From the NCBI GenBank assembly GCA_017621085.1, contig JAGATW010000119.1:1-57821 (forward strand): a stretch of 57,821 bases of DNA, in the 5' to 3' direction. The translations under genes were made by a program, and so were the position numbers. The first letter of the stretch is position 1, and each line of letters opens with the position of its first letter. The stretch is from Clostridia bacterium. Its GTDB lineage: Bacteria > Bacillota > Clostridia > Oscillospirales > CAG-272. Under the pieces are notes generated by a model. The model had not been told where the DNA came from. It did not search any database and was given only the letters and a program-made list of their open reading frames with translations. Below are positions 8,394-17,171 of this stretch, piece by piece.

Positions 8394-8452
8394 AAAATCC
8401 TCCTTTCTGTATAGTTAATATAAGTTTGCTAATGCAACAAATTTTTAAAACT

Positions 8453-8476
8453 AAAGCCGTGGGTTGCCCACGGCTT
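8453..8476 (-). terminator. terminator after the glucokinase gene
   Basis: The stem AAGCCGTGGG with CCCACGGCTT is followed, on the minus strand, by a loose T-rich tract (TTTAGTTTT). It separates glcK from recG. Confidence 0.75.
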
Positions 8477-8493
8477 ATAGCGTTATATTACAA

Positions 8494-9459
8494 TTAAAGA
8501 CCTAAAACAGCAGCACCGATGATACCGGCATCGTTACCAAGCTCAGCAATTTTAAGCTCTGTTTGAGGAGAAACACCTGTCTTTGTATATGTTTGCTCAA
8601 AAACCTCTTTGAACAGTGGCTTTAACAAGTAATCCTTTTCGTTACAAACACCGCCACCAATTGAAAGTACATTTGGTTGGAAAATGTTAATAATGCTTGC
8701 AATACCGCTTGCAAGGTAAGAAATGTATTCATCAACAATTTCCTTACCAACCTCATCGCCCTGCTTCATAGCAGCAAAGGAAACTCTTGCATTACAGTTG
8801 TCAATGTTGCCGTTTATCATATCTTCAATGATAGTTTTTCTACCTTCTTCTCTTGCTTTGATAACGTGTTCCTTTGTCATGTTTGTAAGACCGGTTGCAG
8901 AGCTATAAGCCTCCCAACATCCACGTCTGCCACAAGAGCATTGCTTACCATCCTTTTGAATAACAATGTGACCTAACTCAGCTCCTGCAAAGTTAAAGCC
9001 GGAATATACCTTGTTATCAATAACAATACCACCACCAAGACCTGTGCCGAGAGTAATCATAACTGAATACTTGCTACCGCGAGCAGCACCGGCGATTGCT
9101 TCTGCCTTAGCTGCAGCATTTGCATCGTTTTCAATTAAAACCTTCTTTACTCCAAGATATTCCTTCAAAAGGTCAGCAATTGGAAATTTCTTAAATGGCA
9201 GGTTGTTTGCATATTCAACAACACCGGTCTCAGAGTTTGCAGTACCCGGAGTTGCAATTCCTGCATATTCAATATCGTCAATAGTCAAGCCGCACTCACT
9301 AATAAGGGAACGGCAAAGCTCTGCCATGTCCTTTATGATAAGCTTGCCATCACGATTAGCAAGAGTAGGTGTGCTTTTTTTCTTTACAATTTCATACTTT
9401 TCGTTTACGATTCCGGCAGCAATATTTGTACCACCTAAATCAATGCCTAAATAATACAT
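8494..9459 (-). CDS. glcK: ROK-family glucokinase
   Basis: The product has 321 residues from ATG 9459, chosen for the AAGGAG 8 nt upstream and because the glycine-rich ATP motif DLGGTN should sit at residues 7-12. The catalytic Asp112 lies in ENDANAAA. The zinc site of ROK kinases is complete: His164 (ELGHI) and Cys174, Cys176, Cys181 (CSCGRRGC). The family phosphorylates glucose with ATP to glucose 6-phosphate in the cytoplasm; other hexoses are possible. It has no N-terminal helix-turn-helix, so it is the kinase and not the repressor branch. It is divergent from the glycan-uptake operon, across a 424-bp region holding consensus promoters and repeated palindromic sites. This suggests shared control and a role in handling the imported sugar. 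Confidence 0.9.
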   Translation of the reverse strand: MYYLGIDLGGTNIAAGIVNEKYEIVKKKSTPTLANRDGKLIIKDMAELCRSLISECGLTIDDIEYAGIATPGTANSETGVVEYANNLPFKKFPIADLLKEYLGVKKVLIENDANAAAKAEAIAGAARGSKYSVMITLGTGLGGGIVIDNKVYSGFNFAGAELGHIVIQKDGKQCSCGRRGCWEAYSSATGLTNMTKEHVIKAREEGRKTIIEDMINGNIDNCNARVSFAAMKQGDEVGKEIVDEYISYLASGIASIINIFQPNVLSIGGGVCNEKDYLLKPLFKEVFEQTYTKTGVSPQTELKIAELGNDAGIIGAAVLGL

Positions 9460-9490
9460 ATGACTTCTCCTTGAGATTGTTGTTATCATT

Positions 9491-9519
9491 ATTATAAACC
9501 GAAAATGTTTCGATGTCAA
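9491..9519 (-). promoter_or_regulatory. perfect-consensus glucokinase promoter with a palindrome in its spacer
   Basis: On the minus strand TTGACA (9514-9519), a 17-bp spacer and TATAAT (9491-9496) match the sigma-A consensus exactly. The spacer holds an inverted repeat CGAAA-ATG-TTTCG (9500-9512), a position where a repressor would block RNA polymerase. Confidence 0.8.
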
Positions 9520-9583
9520 GAAAAAAGAGAAAAATAACTGGGAAAAACAGGATGTTAAAGGTAACAAAAAAAGAGGGGCTTTT

Positions 9584-9600
9584 TTGTGCAATTTGCACAA
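9584..9600. promoter_or_regulatory. 17-bp palindromic operator-like site, distal copy
   Basis: TTGTGCAA (9584-9591), one base, then TTGCACAA (9593-9600) make a perfect 17-bp palindrome. A related TTTTGCGCAAAA palindrome follows at 9611-9622. The same TTGnnCAA-N-TTGnnCAA layout recurs at 9759-9775. Confidence 0.5.
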
Positions 9601-9758
9601 TGTGTAGAAATTTTGCGCAAAAATTACAAAATTTGCTTAAAACATTGAAGTTGTTGAGCTTGTGGGGGATAAAACGGTACAAAAAATTTTAATTAAAATA
9701 AAAAGCAGAAGATACAAAATGAAAAAAACGGTGATATGTGCAAGGCTTTCATATTTGA

Positions 9759-9775
9759 TTGTACAAATTGTGCAA
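9759..9775. promoter_or_regulatory. 17-bp operator-like site next to the glycan operon -35
   Basis: TTGTACAA (9759-9766), one base, then TTGTGCAA (9768-9775) share the layout of the site at 9584. It ends 9 bp upstream of the -35 of the operon promoter. The centre-to-centre distance to the distal copy is 175 bp, which would allow looping. The regulator is not in the window. Confidence 0.5.
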
Positions 9776-9784
9776 AAAATCAAC

Positions 9785-9813
9785 TTGACTTTATTATTTA
9801 ATTATGCTAAAAT
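9785..9813 (+). promoter_or_regulatory. promoter of the glycan-uptake operon
   Basis: TTGACT (9785-9790), a 17-bp spacer and TAAAAT (9808-9813) with an extended -10 TGC at 9805-9807. Transcription would begin near 9820. Confidence 0.75.
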
Positions 9814-9836
9814 TATTAAAAATATTATATAATTAA

Positions 9837-9857
9837 TGCCTCGACGCTTCCGAGGCA
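9837..9857 (+). other. 5' leader hairpin of the glycan operon mRNA
   Basis: TGCCTCG (9837-9843) and CGAGGCA (9851-9857) form a 7-bp stem with a 7-nt loop close to the predicted mRNA 5' end. No T-tract follows, so it is not a terminator; it may protect the transcript end. The ribosome binding site CGGAGG at 9871 is outside it. Confidence 0.5.
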
Positions 9858-9883
9858 TAACGAATTAAAACGGAGGATTTCTT

Positions 9884-12800
9884 ATGAAAAAGAAGGCAAA
9901 AAGATTGCTTGCATTGCTTTTGGCTTTTGTGATGCTATTACCCCTTGCATCGGTAACAAGCGCAGCAAGCAATACAGGGGGCTCCCAAGGCTCCGGCTCC
10001 TCTATTTCCGAGGTTGGTAATATTCTCAATATCATCACCTATGAGGAATATAGAGAGAAATACGGAAAGTTTGGAGTTCCAACGGATAGCGTTTCCGTTA
10101 ACGTAGGTGAATTTGAGTTTACCAACGGTAATGGAAAGGATGAGCCAAAGCTTGATTCCAAGTATGGCGACAATGGTGATGAGCAGGGCCTTGAGATTCC
10201 TGCAAATGGTACAATTACATGGACAGTAGATATCGAAAAGGATTCAAACTATGTAATTGAAATTGTTTATCGCCAAATTGGTAGCAAGTCTAACTCCATC
10301 GAGCGTGTATTCTACATTAATGGACAGGTTCCATTTTCTGAGGCTCGTTCAATAGTTCTTTCCAAGGTTTGGACATATGACTATCAATACGATGAAAACG
10401 GTGATAGAACCTTTGAAAGAGAAGAGCGCGAAAACGGAAAATTGGGTAATGATATTCGTCCAAACGTTATTCAAAGTCCAAAATGGATTACATATTCAAT
10501 TACAGACTCAAACGGTTATTACTCTGATCCATTTGAATTTTATTTCAAGGAAGGTAAGAACACAATTTCCTTAGAGGGTCAAAGAGAGCCGATTGTAATT
10601 CAGTCTATTACTCTTCGTCCTGCAGAAAAGGCTGATTCATATCAGGAGTATCTTAACAAGCTTGCAGCACAGGGTATAACACCTGAAAACAGCAAGCCAT
10701 CAGCAGATGCAACCTTGAAGTTCCAGGCCGAAGCACCTGACTATGTTTCCGCTGTTACTATGTATCCTGTATATGACAGAACCTCACCTCTTACCATGGG
10801 TATTACAGGTGCGCAATCACATATGTACACAAAGTACAACACAGCAGGTAAGGAAAAATGGCAGAACATTGGTGAATGGATGGAATATACCGTAACACCA
10901 ACTGAAAGTGGTTTTTATTCTCTTGCTGTCAGATACAAGCAAGCGCTTCTTTCAGGTATGTATGTTTCAAGAAGAGTTTACATAAATGGTGAGCTTCCGT
11001 TTGCTGAGGCAAACAACTGCCGTTTCCCATTTGCAGATAAATGGAAGACAATTTACCTAAGCGATGGCTCAGGTGACCCATTCCAGTTCTATTTTGAAGC
11101 AGGCAAGACCTACACAATTAGATTAGAGGCAGGTCTTGGCGATATGGCAGAGGTTGTTAAGGACGTTAGTGAGGCACTTAACAATATCAACAACTGCTAT
11201 CTTGAAATTTTGAAGCTTACAGGTAGTACACCTGACTCTAACCGTAACTATGGCTTTGCAAGAGTAATGCCTAACGTGCTTAACACAATGATGCTTGAGT
11301 CCATTAGATTAAAGGGCGTATATGATACACTTGTTAGCACATCAGGTAAGGGTGAAAAAACCTCAACCATTGAGCAGGTATATCTATTGCTTGAAAAAAT
11401 GGCAAGAGATGAGCAGGAAATTGCAGGTAACTTAGCAACACTTAAGTCCCATATCGGTTCACTCGGTACTTGGATTAACAGTGTAAAAACACAACCATTA
11501 CAGGTTGATGAATATACCCTCCAAAACAGTGGTGAGAAATTGCCAAGAGGCGAGGCAAACTTCTTCCAGTCACTTTGGTTTGAAATTAAGCTATTCTTTG
11601 CAAGCTTTGTAACAGACTATAGTTCCATAGGTGGCTCAGAGGGTGAAGATGGACAGGAGACCATTCAAGTATGGGTGGCAACTGACCGTGACCGTGCGCA
11701 AATCATAAGAAATCTTATAAATAATGATTTTACTCCCGATACAAACATTAGTGTTGACTTAAAGCTGGTAGCAGGAAACACCTTGTTGCCATCAGTACTT
11801 GCAGGCGTTGGTCCTGATGTATCATTGATGGAATCAAGCACAACAATTATTGACTTTGCACTTCGTAATGCAGTAATTCCACTTAACCAGTTTATCTCAT
11901 CAAAGGAAAATCCTGAGGCAGATGTTCAATTGACAGATGAGGAGCGCGAAAACAGCATATTATCTGCTTTCCCGGATGCAGCGATAGTTCCTCTAACATT
12001 GTACAATTACAACTCTAAAACCGGTACAACTGATGAAATAATCTATGGCTTACCGGACTCACTGTCATTCTCAATGATGTTCTATCGTAAGGATGTTTTG
12101 GCATCACTTGATTTGGAAATTCCAAAAACATGGGATGACTTATTGTCCATTCTTCCTATTCTCCAGTACAACAATATGGAAATAGGTATTCAAAACGACA
12201 TTTATACCTTTATATATCAAAGTGGTAATGAAGCATATAAGGACCATGGTATGAGCATTAACTTCGACGATGTTGGAGTATTGAATGCATTTACCAAGCT
12301 CTGTAATATGTACACACAATACTCACTACCGTATCAGTTTGACTTTGCAAACCGTTTCAGAACCGGTGAAATGCCAATTGGTATCTCATCATATACAACA
12401 TGTAACCAGTTAGCAGTATTCGCATCAGAGCTTTCAGGTCTTTGGGGATTTGTTCCACTACCGGGCTATGAAACAAAGGATGAAAACGGAAACACAGTTA
12501 TCAACAATACAGCAATTTCAACCGTTACAGGTTGTTTAATGCTTGACGGATGCGATAGCTACGATGCATCTTGGACATTTATGGAGTGGTACACCGGTGC
12601 TGAATTCCAGGCTGCCTTCTCAGATGAAATCGTTTCAATCGTTGGTATTGCAGCAAGACCTGCAACTGCAAACATTGAGGCATTGAGTGAGCTTCCATGG
12701 ACCGCAGAGGAAGCAGCAAACATTGCAGCTCAGTTTGAAAGCTTGGATGCAGTTCCAAACCATCCGGGTAGCTACTACCTTGCACGTTATGTCAACTTCG

Positions 12801-12937
12801 CATTCTTAGCAGCATATAACGAGGGCAGTGACCCTGCTGACGCTTTACTTTCCTATGTTCCTGCAATTAATAAGGAAATAGATAGAAAACGTGAAGAGTT
12901 CGATATGGAAATTGCAGACAGAGAAGCTGAAGAATAA
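9884..12937 (+). CDS. extracellular solute-binding protein with tandem CBM-like domains
   Basis: The product has 1017 residues. A signal peptide (about 1-29, ending in SAA) without lipobox suggests release or retention by other means. Two similar jelly-roll-like domains follow, at about 100-245 and 275-405. They share GEWMEYTV/TITWTVD starts, YINGxxPFxEA and DPFxFYFxxGKxT motifs, as in CBM6/35-type modules. A helical linker (about 405-540) leads to an ABC sugar-binding fold (about 575-985) with VLAGVGPDVSLME, PKTWDDLLSILPILQ and SYTTCNQLAVFASEL. It should capture a glycan with the CBMs and hand oligosaccharide to the permeases downstream. It is over twice the usual size of such binding proteins. 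It is the first gene of the operon. The substrate is unknown. Confidence 0.83.
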   Translation: MKKKAKRLLALLLAFVMLLPLASVTSAASNTGGSQGSGSSISEVGNILNIITYEEYREKYGKFGVPTDSVSVNVGEFEFTNGNGKDEPKLDSKYGDNGDEQGLEIPANGTITWTVDIEKDSNYVIEIVYRQIGSKSNSIERVFYINGQVPFSEARSIVLSKVWTYDYQYDENGDRTFEREERENGKLGNDIRPNVIQSPKWITYSITDSNGYYSDPFEFYFKEGKNTISLEGQREPIVIQSITLRPAEKADSYQEYLNKLAAQGITPENSKPSADATLKFQAEAPDYVSAVTMYPVYDRTSPLTMGITGAQSHMYTKYNTAGKEKWQNIGEWMEYTVTPTESGFYSLAVRYKQALLSGMYVSRRVYINGELPFAEANNCRFPFADKWKTIYLSDGSGDPFQFYFEAGKTYTIRLEAGLGDMAEVVKDVSEALNNINNCYLEILKLTGSTPDSNRNYGFARVMPNVLNTMMLESIRLKGVYDTLVSTSGKGEKTSTIEQVYLLLEKMARDEQEIAGNLATLKSHIGSLGTWINSVKTQPLQVDEYTLQNSGEKLPRGEANFFQSLWFEIKLFFASFVTDYSSIGGSEGEDGQETIQVWVATDRDRAQIIRNLINNDFTPDTNISVDLKLVAGNTLLPSVLAGVGPDVSLMESSTTIIDFALRNAVIPLNQFISSKENPEADVQLTDEERENSILSAFPDAAIVPLTLYNYNSKTGTTDEIIYGLPDSLSFSMMFYRKDVLASLDLEIPKTWDDLLSILPILQYNNMEIGIQNDIYTFIYQSGNEAYKDHGMSINFDDVGVLNAFTKLCNMYTQYSLPYQFDFANRFRTGEMPIGISSYTTCNQLAVFASELSGLWGFVPLPGYETKDENGNTVINNTAISTVTGCLMLDGCDSYDASWTFMEWYTGAEFQAAFSDEIVSIVGIAARPATANIEALSELPWTAEEAANIAAQFESLDAVPNHPGSYYLARYVNFAFLAAYNEGSDPADALLSYVPAINKEIDRKREEFDMEIADREAEE

Positions 12938-12976
12938 TTCATTACTATACTATATAATTAAGGAGAGAAATTGTAA

Positions 12977-14116
12977 ATGGAAGATCGTATAGACAAGAAT
13001 AACGATTCCGTTATGGAAGAATCAGAAAATTTACAAAATAGTATTGTTAATGAAGAAGTCGAGGCGGTTGACAATACTGAAAATGTAAATACAGAAGAAG
13101 CTGAGGTAGCTACAGATGATGTGGTTGCCGAGGCAGGCGAGCCTTCTGAAGGTAACGAAGGCGAAGCTCCAAAGACTGAGAAAAAGAAAGCAGTATCCAG
13201 AAAGGATATGACCATGGCTCAATGGACATGGCACGAAATGAAGAGAAACAAAATAGCATATCTTATGATAGCGCCATTTATGTTTGTATTCCTTCTTTTC
13301 ACAGTATTCCCTGTTGTGCTTTCTCTTGTACTCAGCTTTACAAACTTTAACATGCTTGAAATGAATTGGGACATGTTTATAGGCATTAAGAACTATACAA
13401 GATTGTTCTTTGAGGATGATATATTCCTTCTTGCTTGTAAAAACACACTTGTATTCGCTATGATTACAGGACCTGTTTCCTACATTCTTTCATTCTTGGT
13501 AGCTTGGTTTATTAACGAGCTATCCCCAAGAATAAGAGCAATTATCACACTTATTTTCTACGCTCCATCAATCTCAGGCTCCGTATATCTTATCTGGGCA
13601 ACACTTTTCTCAGATGACGCGTACGGTTGGGTAAATGGTGTACTTCTTGACTTAGGTATGATTGATAGCGCAATTTTGTGGTTCCACGACGAAAAATACG
13701 CAATGACACTTTGTATTGTCGTTGCACTTTGGATGTCACTTGGTACTGCATTCCTTTCATTCATTGCCGGCTTACAGACAATTAATAAGAGCTTGTTTGA
13801 GGCAGCAGCCGTTGACGGTATTAAGAACAGATGGCAAGAGCTTTGGTATATTACCTTGCCAATGATGAGACCACAGCTTATGTTCGGTGCGGTAATGGCT
13901 ATTACAGGCTCATTCGGATTCGGTGGTGTTGTAACAGCACTTTGCGGATTCCCTTCAGTTAACTATTCATGTCACACAATAATGCACTGTCTTGATGACT
14001 ATGGTAACACAAGATGGGAAGTAGGCTATGCATCATCAATTGCCTTTGTATTATTCTTGATAATGATAGGAGCGAATACGCTCGTTAATAAAATGCTATC
14101 GAAGGTGGGACAATAA
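12977..14116 (+). CDS. sugar ABC transporter permease with acidic N-terminal tail (pair 1, subunit A)
   Basis: The product has 379 residues. The first 75 or so are a low-complexity, Glu/Asp-rich cytoplasmic tail, after which the usual six-helix MalF/UgpA-type core begins (YLMIAPFMFVFLLFTVFPV). The EAA loop that contacts the ATPase is present as EAAAVDGIKNRWQELWYITLP, near residue 275. The core length is normal for the family; the tail is not. AGGAGA precedes the ATG. The gene follows the binding protein by 39 nt and is 2 nt from its partner permease. No ATPase gene is in the operon, so a shared MsmX-type ATPase is expected from elsewhere in the genome. Confidence 0.9.
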   Translation: MEDRIDKNNDSVMEESENLQNSIVNEEVEAVDNTENVNTEEAEVATDDVVAEAGEPSEGNEGEAPKTEKKKAVSRKDMTMAQWTWHEMKRNKIAYLMIAPFMFVFLLFTVFPVVLSLVLSFTNFNMLEMNWDMFIGIKNYTRLFFEDDIFLLACKNTLVFAMITGPVSYILSFLVAWFINELSPRIRAIITLIFYAPSISGSVYLIWATLFSDDAYGWVNGVLLDLGMIDSAILWFHDEKYAMTLCIVVALWMSLGTAFLSFIAGLQTINKSLFEAAAVDGIKNRWQELWYITLPMMRPQLMFGAVMAITGSFGFGGVVTALCGFPSVNYSCHTIMHCLDDYGNTRWEVGYASSIAFVLFLIMIGANTLVNKMLSKVGQ

Positions 14117-14118
14117 TT

Positions 14119-14991
14119 ATGCAAAAAATGAGAGTAAGAAATCATCAAGTTGTCCTCAACCGTTCGGTAGGAGGCGACGCAGGAATTGCATTCTTCCTTA
14201 TTATAATGGGTGTGTTTATGTTCCTGCCAATGTACTATGTTATTATTCAGTCCTTAAAGCCACTTGACGAATTGTGGATGTTCCCACCAAGGTTTTATGT
14301 TCAGCATCCAAACTTTAAGAACTTCTCCGATTTGTTCACACTTTTAAGTGACTCTTGGGTACCATTCTCAAGATACATATTTAACACAGTATTTATCACA
14401 GCAATGGGTACATTTGGAAACCTTTTGTTCTCATCACTTGCTGCGTACGCAATATCAAAGATTCCATTCCCGGGAAGAAAGGCTTGCTTCTGGGTTATTC
14501 AAAGATCCCTTATGTTTACTTCAACAGTAACAGCAATTGCAAACTTCTTAACCCTTTCAACCTTTGGTCTTATGGACAATCTATTTGCAATCATTATCCC
14601 TGCGTGGGGCTCATCAATGGGTCTTTATCTTATGAAGCAGTTTATGGACTCCTCTATTTCAGACGACGTACTTGAAAGTGCACGACTTGATGGTTGTAGT
14701 GAGTTCAAAACCTTCTGGATAATCGCTATGCCAATGGTTAAGCCGGCATGGCTAACCCTTATCATTTATTCGTTCCAGGGCTTATGGAACACAGGTGCAT
14801 CACAGTATATCTTTAGTGAGCAGTTAAAGACACTTAACTATGCAATCAGCCAGATTACAGCCGGTGGTATTGCCCGTGCAGGTGCTTCTGCTGCTGCAAC
14901 AGTTATTATGATGATTGTACCTATACTTGTATTCGTAATTACACAAAGTAACATCATCGAAACAATGGCTTCGAGTGGTATGAAGGATTAA
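14119..14991 (+). CDS. carbohydrate ABC transporter permease (pair 1, subunit B)
   Basis: The product has 290 residues of the MalG/UgpE type. About six hydrophobic helices start at residue 20 (IAFFLIIMGVFMFLPMYYVIIQ). The EAA loop reads ESARLDGCSEFKTFWIIAMP, near residue 190. It begins 2 nt after the preceding permease stop; a second in-frame ATG at 14128 is an alternative start. It would form the heterodimeric channel with the 12977 gene product. Confidence 0.92.
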   Translation: MQKMRVRNHQVVLNRSVGGDAGIAFFLIIMGVFMFLPMYYVIIQSLKPLDELWMFPPRFYVQHPNFKNFSDLFTLLSDSWVPFSRYIFNTVFITAMGTFGNLLFSSLAAYAISKIPFPGRKACFWVIQRSLMFTSTVTAIANFLTLSTFGLMDNLFAIIIPAWGSSMGLYLMKQFMDSSISDDVLESARLDGCSEFKTFWIIAMPMVKPAWLTLIIYSFQGLWNTGASQYIFSEQLKTLNYAISQITAGGIARAGASAAATVIMMIVPILVFVITQSNIIETMASSGMKD

Positions 14992-15000
14992 GGAGGGCTT

Positions 15001-17157
15001 ATGAAGAAAAATTTAATAAGAGTTTTCGTATTCGTATGCGCTCTTGTAATGCTCTTACCGGTAGTGGCAAATGCGGCAATTCCATATTCAACATATACAT
15101 ATTCAATTGACGGTCTTGTACTTGATTCACCTGATGCATATGTACCCTCAGGAAGTGGTGCATACAACTTTACAGCAATGGGTCTTGACAAGGACTTGAA
15201 CTCTCCTTCAGATATTGAAGCTGACGGAAAGGGCAACGTTTTTATTACCGATAAAGGTAATAACAGAATAGTTTGTCTTAACGAGTTTTATGAATTAAAG
15301 GGATATATTTCCACATTTGTAAACTCTGATGGCGTTGACGATTCTCTTAAAACACCGGCAAGCACATTCGTTGTTGATGAAGGCGATTTTAGAGGAATTT
15401 ATGTATGTGATAAGGGTAACAAGAGAATAGTAATATTTGACCAAGATACTCTTGAATACAAAAGAACAATTGAACAGCCAAGATCTGAGCTTGTTGATAG
15501 CTATGACCCAATTAGCTGTGTAGTTGATAAGTACGGAAGAATTTATGTCGCTCCGGAAATGACCAAGAATGGTATTCTTGTAATGACATATGAGGGTGAG
15601 TTCATTAACTTTATCGGTGCGCCAAAGGTAGCTGTAAAGGGCTTAGATGCAATTATTGCACTTATCGCTCCTGCCGCAGTTAGTCAAGGAACTACACCAA
15701 CAACATATACAAACCTTGAGCTTGACTCAACAACAGGCGAATTTGTATATGGTACAATTATCTTCTCACAAGAATATGAGAAGAATCAGTTAGAGGGCTT
15801 AACAACAAAAACAAGTGACTATTCACCTGTTAGACTTTTAAATGCCAATGGTACAGATATTATGAAGCGTAACGGCTTCTTTGCTCCGGCCGGCGAGGTT
15901 GCAGTTGAATTAAATGCAAAGGTAACCGCCGCTAACGAAACAGCACCAACCGGTGTTTCTAACATAAGAGACATTTCAAGCGGTCCTGACGGAGTATGGT
16001 CAATCATTGACAACAAGCGTTCAAAAATTTACACATATGATAGCGATGGAAACCTTTTATACATTTTCGGTGATAAGGGTAGCCAATTCGGTAACATTAT
16101 AAAGGCTTGTGCAATTACATATCAAGGCTCAAACATCATTGTTCTTGATGAAACAAACCGTTCTTTTACAGTTTATAGAAGAACAGAGTATGCTGAGCTT
16201 TTAAGTGGGGCTATTAAGCTTCAAAACGAAAGAAGATACGACGACGCAGCACAAGAATGGAACAAGGTTCTTGCAAGAAACAATAACTTTGATACAGCAT
16301 ATGTTGCAATGGGTAAGGCTCTTTACCGTGAGGGTAAATTTGAGCAAGCTATCGAATACTTTCAAAATGCATTTGATATTGAAAACTACGCAACTGCATT
16401 TAAAGAGGTTCGTTCCAACTTTATGGAAAAGTGGTTCTTACTATTTGTTGCCGGTATAATTGTAATAATCGTTGCCTTAGGTAAGCTATTTGGCGCTATG
16501 GGTAAGGTTAATAAAAAGGCAACAGTTAAGGCAGGACCAAGAACTTACCTTGAAGAAATCTGCTATGGTATGCACTTAATATTCCACCCGTTTGATGGAT
16601 ATTGGGATTTGAAGCATGAAAAGCGTGGCTCAATGAGAGCATCCTTTACATTCTTAGGACTTACAATCCTTGCATTCTATTATCAATCAATAGGTCAAGG
16701 CTATTACTACAACCCACAACAGATATCCGGAACAATCTTTTCACAGATTCTTTCAGTTGCAATTCCATTCTTCCTATTCATTATTTCAAACTGGTGCTTT
16801 ACAACCTTGTTTGATGGCGAAGGAAGCTTAAAGGATATCTTTATTGCAGCATCATACGGCTTATATCCATTACCGTTGTTTATTGTAGTTTCTACAATTT
16901 TAACAAACGTATTGGTAGGCACTGAATCACAAATTCCAACATTAATAATAACAATCGCAGCTATTTGGATGGCATTCCTTGTTATTATCGGTATGCAGGT
17001 AACACATGACTACTCAATGGGTAAGAATATTCTTACAATTATTGCTACAATAGTAGGTATGGTATTCATTATGTTTATTGCATTATTGTTCACTTCATTA
17101 ATTTCAAAGATGGTTTCACTTGTAACAACAATTACCAGTGAATTAAGCTACAGGTAA
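15001..17157 (+). CDS. NHL/TPR protein with Yip1-like membrane domain
   Basis: The product has 718 residues. A signal peptide ends near residue 25 (VANA). Residues 55-390 are NHL/beta-propeller repeats (PSDIEADGKGNVFITDKGNNRIV; GIYVCDKGNKRIVIF; YGRIYVAP). Residues 405-465 form tetratricopeptide repeats (YDDAAQEWNKVLARNNNFDTAYVAMGKAL). A transmembrane helix follows near 475-495, then a cytoplasmic stretch and a multi-helix Yip1-family region (about 505-718). Thus a propeller and TPR face outside and the Yip1 part is in the membrane. It is 9 nt after the permease gene and has AGGAGG, so it belongs to the operon. A scaffold or quality-control role for the transporter or surface protein is conceivable, but the function is unknown. 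Confidence 0.75.
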   Translation: MKKNLIRVFVFVCALVMLLPVVANAAIPYSTYTYSIDGLVLDSPDAYVPSGSGAYNFTAMGLDKDLNSPSDIEADGKGNVFITDKGNNRIVCLNEFYELKGYISTFVNSDGVDDSLKTPASTFVVDEGDFRGIYVCDKGNKRIVIFDQDTLEYKRTIEQPRSELVDSYDPISCVVDKYGRIYVAPEMTKNGILVMTYEGEFINFIGAPKVAVKGLDAIIALIAPAAVSQGTTPTTYTNLELDSTTGEFVYGTIIFSQEYEKNQLEGLTTKTSDYSPVRLLNANGTDIMKRNGFFAPAGEVAVELNAKVTAANETAPTGVSNIRDISSGPDGVWSIIDNKRSKIYTYDSDGNLLYIFGDKGSQFGNIIKACAITYQGSNIIVLDETNRSFTVYRRTEYAELLSGAIKLQNERRYDDAAQEWNKVLARNNNFDTAYVAMGKALYREGKFEQAIEYFQNAFDIENYATAFKEVRSNFMEKWFLLFVAGIIVIIVALGKLFGAMGKVNKKATVKAGPRTYLEEICYGMHLIFHPFDGYWDLKHEKRGSMRASFTFLGLTILAFYYQSIGQGYYYNPQQISGTIFSQILSVAIPFFLFIISNWCFTTLFDGEGSLKDIFIAASYGLYPLPLFIVVSTILTNVLVGTESQIPTLIITIAAIWMAFLVIIGMQVTHDYSMGKNILTIIATIVGMVFIMFIALLFTSLISKMVSLVTTITSELSYR

Positions 17158-17171
17158 GGAGGTACGCAAAT

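Noticed and set aside
9011-9454. 147-residue plus-strand frame opposite the glucokinase gene
   Set aside because: It lies antisense inside a well-supported ROK kinase, has no ribosome site and shows no family motif.
9837-9857. Leader hairpin as attenuator terminator
   Set aside because: No T-tract follows and no alternative pairing or leader peptide is seen.
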